Shown here in pieces: positions 9,376 to 17,682 of a stretch of DNA of 36,867 bases; position 1 is the stretch's first letter, and the number at the start of each line of letters is the position of its first letter. Source of the stretch: Magnetococcales bacterium HCHbin5 (GTDB lineage: Bacteria; Pseudomonadota; Magnetococcia; Magnetococcales; Magnetaquicoccaceae). Location: the NCBI GenBank assembly GCA_002753505.1, contig PEAG01000034.1, forward strand, positions 1 to 36,867, given 5' to 3'. Below the pieces are notes generated by a model. That model worked only from the letters and a program-made list of their open reading frames with translations, did no database searches and was not told the origin of the DNA. A program made the translations under genes and the position numbers.

Positions 9376-10386
9376 ATGGATGTTGCACAATTGATGGAGA
9401 TGGCACGCGGCTTTCAGAAGGCCCAGACCCTGCTGACCGCCCACCGGCTGGGTGTTTTCCGTGTGTTGGGAGACGAACGGCTGGCGGCGGCTGAGGTGGC
9501 TGTGCGGCTGGCGTGTGCCGTGCGGGGGGTGACCATCCTGTTGGACGCCCTGGTGGCACTGGAACTGCTGGCCAAGGAGTCAACCTTCTACCACAACACG
9601 CCCTTCGCCAGGCAGCACTTGGCACCCGATGGGGAGGCCTGCCGGGGCGTATCACTGGATCATCTGCACGATCTCATGACTGTCTGGTCGCGGTTGGATG
9701 AGGCAGTGCGCACGGGCTGCAGCGTCCGTCGGCCGGAGGAGCAGCTGATGGCGGGATCAGCCCAACGCAACGCTGTCTTCATCGGTGCCATGGCTGAAAT
9801 TGGCCGTCCCAATGCACGCATCCTCGCCGAACAGCTGGATCTCTCCCGCTATCGCTCCCTGGTGGATCTGGGGGGTGGACCGGGGGTCTATTGTGAAGAG
9901 ATTTTACGGCTCAATCCCCGGATGCATGCCGTGGTGGCCGATCTGCCCTTGACCGTGGCCACGGCACAACCGATGGTGGCCAAGGGTCCGTTTGCGGAGC
10001 GCATCGGGTTCCAGTGTGTGGAGCTGTTCCAGGGGAGCGGCGCGCTGTTGGATCGCCCGTACGATGTGGCGTTGCTCTCCAACGTGCTGCACATGGAAGG
10101 CGTAGAGCCCAACCGACGGCTGCTCAACCGGCTCCACGCCGCCGTCAACCCCGGTGGAATGGTAATCATCCACGAAAGCATTATTGACCCTGGCCGTACG
10201 GCACCACCGGATCGTGCCCTGTTTGCCATCAACATGCTGGTGAATACGGAGCGGGGCAACTGCTATACCTTTGAGGAGATGGGCGACTGGCTGCAGGCTG
10301 CAGGGTTTGTGGATGTACGTCTTGTGGATTGCTTTGCCCAACCCTCCCTGATGACGGCGCGAAAAATGGAGGGCATGTTGCCATGA
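9376..10386 (+). CDS. SAM-dependent O-methyltransferase (acetylserotonin OMT-like family)
   Basis: This is a 336-aa class I methyltransferase of the plant/bacterial O-methyltransferase family 2 type. The N-terminal winged-helix dimerisation region (about 1-80) starts with a helix typical of this family (MARGFQKAQTLLTAHRLGVF). The SAM-binding glycine loop VDLGGGPG is at about 163-170, and the family's later LLSNVLHMEG motif carries the candidate catalytic His. An upstream in-frame ATG at 9313 would add 21 residues without family resemblance, so the ATG at 9376 is chosen, with GGGAG 10 bases upstream. The natural acceptor is unknown; related enzymes methylate hydroxylated aromatics, polyketides or quinone intermediates. 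It stands alone, divergent from the chemosensory operon. Confidence 0.85.
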   Translation: MDVAQLMEMARGFQKAQTLLTAHRLGVFRVLGDERLAAAEVAVRLACAVRGVTILLDALVALELLAKESTFYHNTPFARQHLAPDGEACRGVSLDHLHDLMTVWSRLDEAVRTGCSVRRPEEQLMAGSAQRNAVFIGAMAEIGRPNARILAEQLDLSRYRSLVDLGGGPGVYCEEILRLNPRMHAVVADLPLTVATAQPMVAKGPFAERIGFQCVELFQGSGALLDRPYDVALLSNVLHMEGVEPNRRLLNRLHAAVNPGGMVIIHESIIDPGRTAPPDRALFAINMLVNTERGNCYTFEEMGDWLQAAGFVDVRLVDCFAQPSLMTARKMEGMLP

Positions 10387-10416
10387 TCGCCGGGCAATAA
10401 TCTTTTTGGGGGAGTA

Positions 10417-10446
10417 CGATACCGGTGGAACCCTTTCCCGGTATCG
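10417..10446. repeat. Perfect 9-bp inverted repeat between convergent genes
   Basis: CGATACCGG (10417-10425) and CCGGTATCG (10438-10446) are perfectly complementary around a 12-nt loop. The hairpin lies between the stop codons of the converging methyltransferase and MBL-fold hydrolase genes. No T-tract follows on either strand, so it is only a candidate transcript end or mRNA 3'-stabilising hairpin. Confidence 0.5.
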
Positions 10447-10498
10447 CATCCCCACTGGTCTGCATGACGACAACCCGAAGAGCCATTGATTGGCCAGG

Positions 10499-11398
10499 TT
10501 ATTTTTTTTCCAAATAACGGCTTTTCACGTTATAGGCGACCATCCAGTCCGCCATGGATCGCTTCGGCAGGATCTCCAACAACTTGGCAGCAATGGCCTC
10601 CCCGTCCTGCATGGTAGTGGCCAGCTCCCGTGCCTTGCTGTCAAACAATACCAGGTACTCCTTCATCTCCTGCAGATCTTTTTTGGTCGAAAGCGGACCA
10701 TGCCCCGGTACGATTCGCTCTATCTCCATCGCCAGCAGCTCATCCAGGGTTTGGGACCAACCAGCAAAATCACCGTCCGCCAAAAACGGATGAAAGTCGG
10801 TGAAAAGAATATCGCCGCTGAACAGGAGTTTTGCTGCAGGCAGGTGAACCACCAGGCTGCCAGCGGTATGGGATGGCATGCTGCGGATCAAGCGCACCGT
10901 TTCACCACCCAGATCGATGCTCATCTGGTTGCTGAAGGCCAGTGTCGGCAGGACAATCCCGGTACCCTGCATATCTTCCGGTTGCAAACCGTAATTGCCG
11001 ACACTTTGCAAAATCTCGGCCCCTTTGGCGGCCAGCATGGACTGATCGGCCTCATGGGAGATCACCGTTGCCCCCAGATTGGCAAAGACGCAGTTGCCGA
11101 AGGCATGGTCCAGGTGGGTATGGGTGTTGACTACATATTTGATCGGCTTGTCCGTCACCTTGCGGATGTCGGCCAGGAAACGTTCCCCCTCCTTGGCAGA
11201 GATCAGGGTATCGATCACCAGTACCCCATCCCGACCGATGACGATACCGGCATTGGCAGCAAAACTGTGGGCAGGTGAAGCGTCCTTGACCCCCACATAG
11301 GCGTAAACATTGTCCTCCAGCCTGGTCAGCTCGGCACAGGCCGTCTGAACAAGCAACAGGGTCAGGAACAGGGTGGAAAATGCGACCAGTTTTTTCAC
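10499..11398 (-). CDS. Exported metallo-beta-lactamase-fold hydrolase
   Basis: This is a 299-aa MBL-fold zinc hydrolase with an N-terminal signal peptide (hydrophobic core about 5-18, likely cleavage after Ala-Cys-Ala near residue 22). The metal-binding motif HTHLDH is at 93-98, further ligands are the His of PSHTAG and the Asp of FSGDILF, and a C-terminal PGHG segment is present. The GTG start at 11398 is chosen because AAGGAGA lies 7 bases upstream and it begins the signal peptide; an ATG further upstream would run into leuA. The general fold resembles periplasmic MBL proteins of the SoxH/quinoprotein-relay-associated group. The substrate is not predictable. It follows leuA by 59 bp on the same strand. 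Confidence 0.88.
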   Translation of the reverse strand: MKKLVAFSTLFLTLLLVQTACAELTRLEDNVYAYVGVKDASPAHSFAANAGIVIGRDGVLVIDTLISAKEGERFLADIRKVTDKPIKYVVNTHTHLDHAFGNCVFANLGATVISHEADQSMLAAKGAEILQSVGNYGLQPEDMQGTGIVLPTLAFSNQMSIDLGGETVRLIRSMPSHTAGSLVVHLPAAKLLFSGDILFTDFHPFLADGDFAGWSQTLDELLAMEIERIVPGHGPLSTKKDLQEMKEYLVLFDSKARELATTMQDGEAIAAKLLEILPKRSMADWMVAYNVKSRYLEKK

Positions 11399-11457
11399 GA
11401 GTATTCTCCTTGGTTGAGAGACAAGAATTGAAAAAGTTGTCAATAATGCTGCAGCTG

Positions 11458-13272
11458 TCACAAACGGCTCCCGCCATGGCACCGGGATACGCTGGGTATA
11501 GGGCAACCATGTGGTGCGAATCGAAACTGATTCTGGGAATTGGCAGCATACTCCCCGGCGTTCCACTGCACGGGGGCAGCAGAGGGCTGCGTTTGCCAAC
11601 CCGCGAGAATATTTTGTTGGGCCACAGGTTCCTTGGCAGCCAGGGCCCGACTGATGGCTGCCACCAAAGCCCGCAGCGAAGCCTCAACAATATTTTCGTC
11701 GATGGCCACACCCGACCACCCGGCACAATCGGCATTCCCGACCAGATGGATGAAAGCGATGGCACGGGCACCGCTGCCAGATTCCATGGCCCGTTCCTCG
11801 TAGTGTTGCACCTGCCAGGGGCCGCTCATTGCCCGGCAGGCCGCATCAATGGGACCGTTGCCCTGGCCCGTTGCCTGTCGGTCTTCTCCATCCACCTTGA
11901 GTTGCAGTTCAATGTGGCATCTGTCCGTCTGGGTCATGCGGTAACCGGTCAGCCGCACCCTGTCCGGCGACTGTACCAAGCTCTGCTCAAACAGGGCAGC
12001 GATCTCCGGTCCGGTCAGCTCCCGGCCGCTCTGGTCGCTGGCATGCTGCACCACCTGCCCAAATGGCTGTTCCAACCATTTGGGCAGCGTGATGCCCCGC
12101 TCCCTTTCCAGCAGGTGCGCGGCCCCGGCCTTGCCGGACTGGCTGTTGACCCGGATGATGCGGTCCCAATCCTGCCCCACATCCCGTGGATCGATAGGCA
12201 GGTAAGGCACCTCCCACACCCCTCCCGGCTGCAAAGAGGTCAATCCCTTGCGGATGGCATCCTGATGGGAACCGGAAAAAGCGGTGAACACCAACTCGCC
12301 AGCGTAGGGGTGACGGGGAGAGATCTCCATGCCGGTGCAGGAGCGGTAGCATGCGATAATCTCTTCCATCCGGGAAAAATCCAGTCCCGTCTCGATCCCC
12401 TGGCTGTGGAGGTTCATGGCCAGCGTCACCAGGTCAAGGTTGCCGGTGCGCTCCCCATTGCCGAACAGGGCCCCCTCCACCCGCTGTGCCCCAGCCAACA
12501 GGGCCAGTTCGGCCGCGGCCACACTGCAACCCCGGTCATTGTGGGGATGGATCGACAGAATGACCGCCTCCCGTCGGGAAAAATGGTGACCAAACCATTC
12601 AACCTGATCGGCATAACGGTTGGGAGAGGCCACCTCGACCGTGGCCGGCAGGTTGAGAATGATCGGATGGTCCGCCGTGGGCTCCCAGACGGCTGTGACC
12701 GCTTCACAGATGGCCAAGGCAAACTCCGGTTCGGTGGCCGAAAAACTTTCCGGCGAAAACTGGAAGCTCCACCGGGTGTCGGGTTGCTGCTCGGCGAGGG
12801 TGCGGATCAACGAGGCGGCGGCCACTGCCCGCTGAATCAAGGTCTCCTCGTCTACCCCGAATACCACCCGTCGTTGCAGGGGCGAGGTGGAGAGATAAAA
12901 ATGGACAATAGCCCTGGGCATCCCCTGCAAGGCGGCAAAGGTTCGGCGAATGTGCTCTTCCCGTGCCGAGGTCAACACCTGGATGGAGAGATCTTCCGGA
13001 GTGGCAGCGACCAGATGGCGAATAAAATGGTACTCATCCAGGGAGGCGGCCGGAAAACCGGCCTCAATCTCCCGGAAACCCAGACGAACGAGCATCTGGA
13101 ACATGCGGGCCTTGCGTTCCGGGTCCATGGGGGTGATGAGGGCCTGATTGCCGTCCCGCAGATCGGTGCTGCACCAGCGGGGTGCCTGGGTGAGAACCCG
13201 GTTTGGCCAGTGACGGGTGGCCATGGGGATGGGTGGGGCTGGGCGATATTTGCTGCTTGCGTCTGTCAACAT
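11458..13272 (-). CDS. leuA: 2-isopropylmalate synthase, long form
   Basis: LeuA condenses acetyl-CoA with 2-oxoisovalerate, the first committed step of leucine synthesis. The 604-aa length and the RVNSQSGKAG segment place it in the long LeuA type 2 group. The catalytic TIM barrel (about 30-310) contains STDLRDGNQAL with the metal-binding Asp, SIHPHNDRG with metal-binding histidines, and the FGNGERTGN motif. The C-terminal LeuA dimer/regulatory domain (from about residue 450) is present, so leucine feedback inhibition is expected. The ATG at 13272 is preferred, with TTGGAG 9 bases upstream; an earlier in-frame ATG would add 37 residues of non-family sequence. Transcription appears to be controlled by the leader attenuator at 13422-13614. 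Confidence 0.96.
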   Translation of the reverse strand: MLTDASSKYRPAPPIPMATRHWPNRVLTQAPRWCSTDLRDGNQALITPMDPERKARMFQMLVRLGFREIEAGFPAASLDEYHFIRHLVAATPEDLSIQVLTSAREEHIRRTFAALQGMPRAIVHFYLSTSPLQRRVVFGVDEETLIQRAVAAASLIRTLAEQQPDTRWSFQFSPESFSATEPEFALAICEAVTAVWEPTADHPIILNLPATVEVASPNRYADQVEWFGHHFSRREAVILSIHPHNDRGCSVAAAELALLAGAQRVEGALFGNGERTGNLDLVTLAMNLHSQGIETGLDFSRMEEIIACYRSCTGMEISPRHPYAGELVFTAFSGSHQDAIRKGLTSLQPGGVWEVPYLPIDPRDVGQDWDRIIRVNSQSGKAGAAHLLERERGITLPKWLEQPFGQVVQHASDQSGRELTGPEIAALFEQSLVQSPDRVRLTGYRMTQTDRCHIELQLKVDGEDRQATGQGNGPIDAACRAMSGPWQVQHYEERAMESGSGARAIAFIHLVGNADCAGWSGVAIDENIVEASLRALVAAISRALAAKEPVAQQNILAGWQTQPSAAPVQWNAGEYAANSQNQFRFAPHGCPIPSVSRCHGGSRL

Positions 13273-13421
13273 CGAAATCGACTCCAAGGTAAAGAGTGAG
13301 GGTTGTTGGAGGTGGATGGAATACGGCCGCCGACGCGCCACAACGCCATACAGGGGCGGCCGACGGGCAGTCGCAGCAGACAACGGGAAACAATCATGGT
13401 CACTCTCCTCGGCAAGGAAAC

Positions 13422-13458
13422 AAAAAAAAAGCCACGAGTCTCACGGACCCATGGCTTT
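13422..13458 (-). terminator. Intrinsic terminator of the leuA attenuator
   Basis: Read on the minus strand, a 13-bp stem forms between AAAGCCATGGGTC (13446-13458) and GACTCGTGGCTTT (13428-13440) with a 5-nt loop. It is followed by six further T residues (13422-13427). It lies about 150 bases before the leuA start and after the leader peptide, so it would block leuA transcription when formed. Its 5' arm can instead pair with the leader-peptide codons at 13508-13516. Confidence 0.88.
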
Positions 13459-13486
13459 CGGTCAAGTAATGGCAGACGGACAGACC

Positions 13487-13579
13487 CTACTGCACACTTC
13501 CTCCCACCCACGGGCCGACGTTGGCACCCAGCAGGGTGTCACGCAGTCGCAGGCGTAGAGAGGTGGAGTAGGCGTTCAT
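13487..13579 (-). CDS. leuA operon leader peptide
   Basis: This is a 30-codon frame (ATG at 13579, TAG at 13487-13489) beginning MNAYSTSLRLRLRDTLLG. It has five Leu codons (positions 8, 10, 12, 16 and 17), one CTA and four CTG, ending in an adjacent Leu-Leu pair. The codons for G22-P23-W24 (GGC CCG TGG, 13508-13516) pair over 9 bp with the 5' arm of the downstream terminator, two of the pairs being G-U. A ribosome stalled at Leu16-Leu17 would leave this segment free to form the antiterminator; one that reaches the stop codon would cover it. A 5-bp hairpin CACCC/GGGTG (13525-13538) surrounds the Leu-Leu codons. No Shine-Dalgarno is seen, and the upstream promoter suggests a near-leaderless start. 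Confidence 0.8.
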   Translation of the reverse strand: MNAYSTSLRLRLRDTLLGANVGPWVGGSVQ

Positions 13580-13585
13580 GGGGCC

Positions 13586-13614
13586 ATGCTGGAAGAGACC
13601 GGTTGGGATGTCAA
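13586..13614 (-). promoter_or_regulatory. Candidate leuA leader promoter
   Basis: On the minus strand a perfect TTGACA -35 (13609-13614) is followed by a 17-nt spacer and CAGCAT (13586-13591), which matches the TATAAT -10 consensus at three positions. The predicted start of transcription falls at about 13579-13580, at the leader peptide ATG. That would make the leader mRNA leaderless, consistent with the absence of a ribosome-binding site there. Confidence 0.5.
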
Positions 13615-13664
13615 GAAAAAAAACAGCCGAATTAAAAAATGGTTTGCAGCCGATTGGGTCACCG

Positions 13665-14543
13665 TCAGGCAGAGTGGTTGTCTGTCCAGGAAGCCCCCCA
13701 TTGGAACAGGCTCAGTCCCCCCAGGATGAGCAGGGTTCCCAACATCAATCCGCCGTGGATCTCCTCCCGGTTGAAGACGGTACCGACCCACAAGGCGACG
13801 GCTGGTGCGGTCAGGGTGACCAGTGTGGCGTTGGCGGCACTGACCCGGCTTAACAGATAATAAAAACAGATAAAGCCCGCCACATTGGCCACCACCCCCA
13901 GATAGAGGATGCTCGCCGCGCTCTGCAAGCCGATGTGGGTCGGCCAGGGGGCGTCGGAGAACAACAGGGAGAGCAAAAACAGGGGAAAGGCGACCCAAAG
14001 CGATCCGGCCGCAACCCACAGGGGCGAGATATTCTGATTCCACCGTTTGATGGCAATGTTGCCTGTCACGTAGATGAAGACAGCGAGGAGGATAGCACCA
14101 ATGCCGATCAGGGCATGTTCACCCCACCTCTCCCCGTGGAAAAAAAAGAGCATCAGCCCGCCGACACCGAGCAGTGAACCGACCTGTTTGGTAGGTGGGA
14201 ACGGTTCTCCCAACCAGGCGGCGGCCAGGATGCCCGTCATCATCGGACCCAGTCCGAACAATACCGAAATCCATCCAGACGGCACGAAGCGTGCGCCCCA
14301 GTAGACGCAAAACATGCTCAAAAACATGCTGGAACCAGAGATCAGGGCGATCAACAACACCCGTCCCGGGGAGGCCGGATGCCGTTTCAGCCACGGCAGT
14401 AACAGCAGAAACATCAGCGTCCCGATGGCCATGCGGGCCGTTACGGCAAACTGATACCCCACCTCAATCTGGCTCCACTGAATAGCCATGGGGGTGCTGC
14501 CCCAGATAAAAGTCACCGCCAGAAAAGCCATCCCGATTGGCAT
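13665..14543 (-). CDS. DMT-superfamily (EamA) inner-membrane transporter
   Basis: This is a 292-aa very hydrophobic protein with about ten predicted transmembrane helices arranged as two EamA repeats, typical of drug/metabolite transporters. The N-terminal repeat starts FLAVTFIWGSTPMAIQW, and the end of that half carries VPSGWISVLFGLGPMMTGILAA, a classic EamA segment. The second repeat begins near HALIGIGAILLAV. A longer in-frame start at 14705 would add 54 residues including an extra hydrophobic stretch. The ATG at 14543 gives the usual family length and starts directly at TM1, although its ribosome site is weak. The substrate is unknown; relatives export amino acids or other small metabolites. 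It lies upstream of leuA on the same strand but is separated by leuA's own promoter and leader. Confidence 0.85.
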   Translation of the reverse strand: MPIGMAFLAVTFIWGSTPMAIQWSQIEVGYQFAVTARMAIGTLMFLLLLPWLKRHPASPGRVLLIALISGSSMFLSMFCVYWGARFVPSGWISVLFGLGPMMTGILAAAWLGEPFPPTKQVGSLLGVGGLMLFFFHGERWGEHALIGIGAILLAVFIYVTGNIAIKRWNQNISPLWVAAGSLWVAFPLFLLSLLFSDAPWPTHIGLQSAASILYLGVVANVAGFICFYYLLSRVSAANATLVTLTAPAVALWVGTVFNREEIHGGLMLGTLLILGGLSLFQWGASWTDNHSA

Positions 14544-14747
14544 TGTAACATCCCGATATAAAGTAATACTTTCAGGGGAACCATTCCTGTCATCGTGGGG
14601 TTGCCGTGTGCGTGACACCGTGCACGACATGAACGCCTGCATGACCAGCAGCAACGTTAGCATCATGCCACGGAGTACCGGCAAACGCCAGTCCGCCTTG
14701 GTCATCGGGTAAGAGTTGGAACACGCCCGGTATGGCTGTCGGACAGA

Positions 14748-15314
14748 TCAGTCGGTCGGTGGCCACGGCAAGGAGGACAAAAGGGTGTGAATGGCCATTC
14801 TGGAGCGGGATCGGATCAAGTCGATCTCCTCCGTGGGTATACCCAGGGATTCCAAAAAATCCTGATGGGCTTCAGGCGCATTTTTTTCAAACAGTGCATG
14901 CCAGACTTTTTTTGCCTCATCATCCATGCCGGCTCCCTCCAACAGGGCGACCCATTGGGCCTTGTCCATGATGCGTGTTTTGTGTATCACGCTGTTCTGT
15001 TGCAGCAACTCGGCAATAATCCGTTGTTGTATACGCCGTTCTGAAATTTCCCGGTTGATCTGCGACAAATGTTGATCGAGAGCCTCCTCTATGGAATCCG
15101 CAGGTTTTTCACACAGTTCACGAATCCTGTCCAATGACAGGCCCGTGTCACGCAACAGGGCAATGCGCTCCATACGCTTGAAATCGGACGGGGAATAGAG
15201 CCGATAGTTGCCGCCACTGCGCAAGGATGGGGACAACAGGCCGATACGATCATAGTAGAGCAAGGTGGATCGGGAGAGGCCGAAATGGCGGGCAAGTTTG
15301 CCTATGGTCCACAT
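14748..15314 (-). CDS. MerR-family transcriptional regulator
   Basis: This is a 188-aa MerR regulator. Residues 1-70 form the MerR winged helix-turn-helix (IGKLARHFGLSRSTLLYYDRIGLL, then NYRLYS). A coiled-coil dimerisation helix follows (about 72-110). The C-terminal domain (116-172) contains W121, the W138-H139 pair, FEK, EAHQDFLESLGI and an IRSRS end. No cysteine cluster typical of metal-sensing MerR proteins is present, so the effector is probably not a metal. The ATG at 15314 is chosen because it begins exactly at the HTH and has AAGG 8 bases upstream. A small gene encoding a copy of the C-terminal domain lies 82 bp upstream on the same strand. Confidence 0.88.
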   Translation of the reverse strand: MWTIGKLARHFGLSRSTLLYYDRIGLLSPSLRSGGNYRLYSPSDFKRMERIALLRDTGLSLDRIRELCEKPADSIEEALDQHLSQINREISERRIQQRIIAELLQQNSVIHKTRIMDKAQWVALLEGAGMDDEAKKVWHALFEKNAPEAHQDFLESLGIPTEEIDLIRSRSRMAIHTLLSSLPWPPTD

Positions 15315-15396
15315 AATGAATGCCTTCGGACACAATAAAGGGTGCAGGGAAATCCCCGCCCCCTGTGCAGGGAGCGGGACCAACAATTCAAACGGG

Positions 15397-15591
15397 TTAC
15401 AGCTGGGCAGATCGAGCCCGAATCATCTGGATTTCCTGGGGCGGAATGTTGAGCCAAGCAAGAAACGATTGGTGGGCATCTGCATGGCGGTGCTCGAAAA
15501 TCCGATGCCAGCGTTCCATATCGGCATCACCCAAACCGATTTCCCGAAACATATTGATCCATTCCTCTTTGCCGATTGTGTTGGTATGCAT
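15397..15591 (-). CDS. Small protein: stand-alone copy of the MerR C-terminal domain
   Basis: This is a 64-aa protein that aligns without gaps, at a constant offset of 110, to residues 118-171 of the adjacent MerR regulator. Shared positions include the first Trp (W11/W121), the W-H pair, F-E, the A-H-Q segment, F-L, the I-P turn, E-I and the I-R-x-R-S end. The ATG at 15591 is supported by GGAG 8 bases upstream. No signal peptide, membrane segment or known catalytic motif is visible. It probably shares the MerR transcript. It may bind the same ligand or partner as the regulator's sensory domain, or titrate it; that is inference. Confidence 0.78.
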   Translation of the reverse strand: MHTNTIGKEEWINMFREIGLGDADMERWHRIFEHRHADAHQSFLAWLNIPPQEIQMIRARSAQL

Positions 15592-15999
15592 ATTCTTTCT
15601 CCAGTCAAAACAATGTGATTGATGCGGTTGGCCAACCGTGTCAACCATTGTCAACCGTGCAGCGATAGTCAGGTCAAACGAAAATTTGCATCGGCACCCA
15701 TTTTTTTGATCCCCTATTGCCCACGTTCAATCCTCCGTCCTTAATCGGTCGCTCTGGACATTATCTGAAACTGACCGTTTCCAGACAACCGGGGGCAAGG
15801 CTATCTATCCTTGGCATCCTGTGCGAAAATTTTTCGTTCAGGGGTTTTTTTCGCGTCTTATGTCGGGTACCATGAAACCTCGCTGCCCACCGTGTGCCCT
15901 TTCAAACAACTGCAGGGTCCGGGAACCGTAACATTGCCCGACCCACTGCAATCGTTTGAAACCACGAAAAAACGCCAACGGAGGAAAAACAGAACAGTC
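15592..15999. promoter_or_regulatory. Divergent intergenic region upstream of nhaA
   Basis: This 408-bp gap lies between the minus-strand MerR-domain gene and plus-strand nhaA. A perfect 13-base palindrome CGAAAATTTTTCG sits at 15824-15836 and could bind a regulator, possibly the neighbouring MerR. The long nhaA 5' region might hold a Na+/pH-responsive element, but no known riboswitch architecture was recognised. An in-frame extension of nhaA through this stretch (from 15811) has no family resemblance and is not called coding. Confidence 0.3.
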
Positions 16000-17199
16000 A
16001 TGGATCATCTAAAAAATTTTATAAAACTGGAGTCTGCCGGTGGTATTGTCCTGGTCGCAGCCGCCCTTCTGGCGTTGCTCCTGGTCAACTCCCCCCTGGA
16101 CCACTACTATAACGCCTTCTTGAGTACGCCGGTGGTGATCCAGGTGGGAGCCTTGATTGTAGCCAAACCTCTGCTCTTGTGGATCAACGACGGCTTGATG
16201 GCCATCTTTTTCCTGTTGGTCGGCCTGGAAATTAAACGGGAGGTACTGGAGGGACAACTGTCCAACCTCTCCCAGGTTGCGCTGCCCGCACTGGGGGCCC
16301 TGGGAGGCATGCTCGTACCCGCATTGATCTATGTCGCCTTCAACCATGGGAATCCACAGGCCATCAACGGCTGGGCCATCCCGACCGCAACCGACATCGC
16401 CTTTGCCCTCGGCATTCTTGCACTGTTGGGCAATCGCGTGCCCGTCAGTCTCAAAATTTTTTTGATGACCCTGGCCGTGTTGGATGATTTGGCAGGCATC
16501 GTCATCATCGCCCTGTTCTACAGCTCGGATCTGTCAACCAGCGCGTTACTGTTGGGAGGGCTGGGTCTTGTCATCCTGCTGATTCTCAATCTGCGCAACG
16601 TCACCAATATCGCTGCCTACGCAATCGTCGGACTCTTCCTGTGGCTGTGCGTCCTCAAATCCGGGGTCCATGCCACCCTGGCCGGCGTCGTGATCGCTCT
16701 GACGATTCCATTGCGGGTAAACCACGTGGATGGCGTCGCCCCCTTGCGCCAGCTTGAACAGGATCTGCACCCGATGGTGGCCTTTGGGGTTCTGCCCATC
16801 TTTGCCTTTGCCAATGCCGGGATACCCCTGGGAGGCATCCAGTTGAACGATCTGCTCGATCCCGTCCCCACTGGCATCGCCCTGGGGCTGTTTTTGGGCA
16901 AGCAAATGGGCGTGTTCGGGTTTGTCTGGATGGCAGTAACGGCAGGCTTGGCCAAACTGCCAGAAGGGATGAACTGGGGACGACTGTACGGCGTTGCACT
17001 GCTTTGCGGCGTGGGGTTCACCATGAGCCTGTTTATCGGCTCCCTGGCATTTGAACATGCCGGCGAAAGTGGTGCCGGAGCCGTCATGGCCAACCGTCTG
17101 GGTATCCTGGCCGGTTCACTGTTGTCGGCCCTGTCCGGCTATTTCCTGCTGCGCCGACTGCTGCAAAAAGATGGTGTCGACCAGGAAACCGTTGCCTGA
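16000..17199 (+). CDS. nhaA: Na+/H+ antiporter NhaA
   Basis: NhaA is an inner-membrane electrogenic antiporter exporting one Na+ (or Li+) for two H+, important in alkaline or saline conditions. The 399-aa length matches the family. The start [15 protein letters not shown] parallels the E. coli N-terminus, so the ATG at 16000 is chosen over an extended frame from 15811. The ion-binding aspartates are present as D162-D163 in [10 protein letters not shown], with the [12 protein letters not shown] unwound-helix motif around D132. The C-terminal half contains the [15 protein letters not shown] motif. GGAGG lies about 15 bases before the start, a long spacing. It converges on a lipoprotein gene 33 bp downstream. 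Confidence 0.97.
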   Translation: MDHLKNFIKLESAGGIVLVAAALLALLLVNSPLDHYYNAFLSTPVVIQVGALIVAKPLLLWINDGLMAIFFLLVGLEIKREVLEGQLSNLSQVALPALGALGGMLVPALIYVAFNHGNPQAINGWAIPTATDIAFALGILALLGNRVPVSLKIFLMTLAVLDDLAGIVIIALFYSSDLSTSALLLGGLGLVILLILNLRNVTNIAAYAIVGLFLWLCVLKSGVHATLAGVVIALTIPLRVNHVDGVAPLRQLEQDLHPMVAFGVLPIFAFANAGIPLGGIQLNDLLDPVPTGIALGLFLGKQMGVFGFVWMAVTAGLAKLPEGMNWGRLYGVALLCGVGFTMSLFIGSLAFEHAGESGAGAVMANRLGILAGSLLSALSGYFLLRRLLQKDGVDQETVA

Positions 17200-17232
17200 C
17201 CCTTCAATATCCCGACCTGAAAAATGCGTGGT

Positions 17233-17448
17233 TCAGTGCCACCAGGCCGCCCCGTAGCCGTAGCCATGTCTGCCCCTGTAACCATATCCCCCCCTGTAAC
17301 CATGGCCATAGCCATAACCGTAATCATAGTAATGGCTTCTGTAAGGGATGGGTGGATAGACGATGGCAACGGCCGGCGCGGGCCAATAGCGGTGACAGCC
17401 GGTCGTCAAAAGGAGCGTGCCAAGCAACAAAGGAATCCATTTTTTCAT
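17233..17448 (-). CDS. Small Gly/Tyr/His-rich lipoprotein
   Basis: This is a 71-aa predicted lipoprotein. A lysine-start signal peptide MKKWIPLLLGTLLLTTGC has its lipobox Cys at residue 18. The mature part begins with a proline-rich stretch and then becomes a low-complexity Tyr-Gly-His-Arg run (YGYGYGHGYRGGYGYRGRHG) ending in WWH. The ATG at 17448 has AGAGAGGG just upstream; an earlier in-frame start would disrupt the signal peptide. Such proteins occur in many proteobacteria without a known role; metal binding through His or aromatic surface adhesion are only guesses. It stands alone on the minus strand, opposite nhaA. Confidence 0.75.
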   Translation of the reverse strand: MKKWIPLLLGTLLLTTGCHRYWPAPAVAIVYPPIPYRSHYYDYGYGYGHGYRGGYGYRGRHGYGYGAAWWH

Positions 17449-17682
17449 AAGCCCTCTCTCTGGTACACGCTGAATCATGAACACGCCGCTGACTCCCCCC
17501 GCATAACGATAAGCAGGGGAGAGTGTAGCGTCAATGCGCCTCCCGGTTCAATGGTTGCAGCCGACATTGATCGTCCATCCCAAATCTGTTATCCTTCCCC
17601 AGCGGTCGGCAAGGGGTTTTGGTTCGATCGTGAAACCTGTCCATCCAAACAATCTGCCTGAGTCTGTTAGGACCAACCTGTC

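Noticed and set aside
11380-13299. 639-codon plus-strand frame antisense to leuA
   Set aside because: leuA on the minus strand is unambiguous, and the antisense product has no recognisable features.
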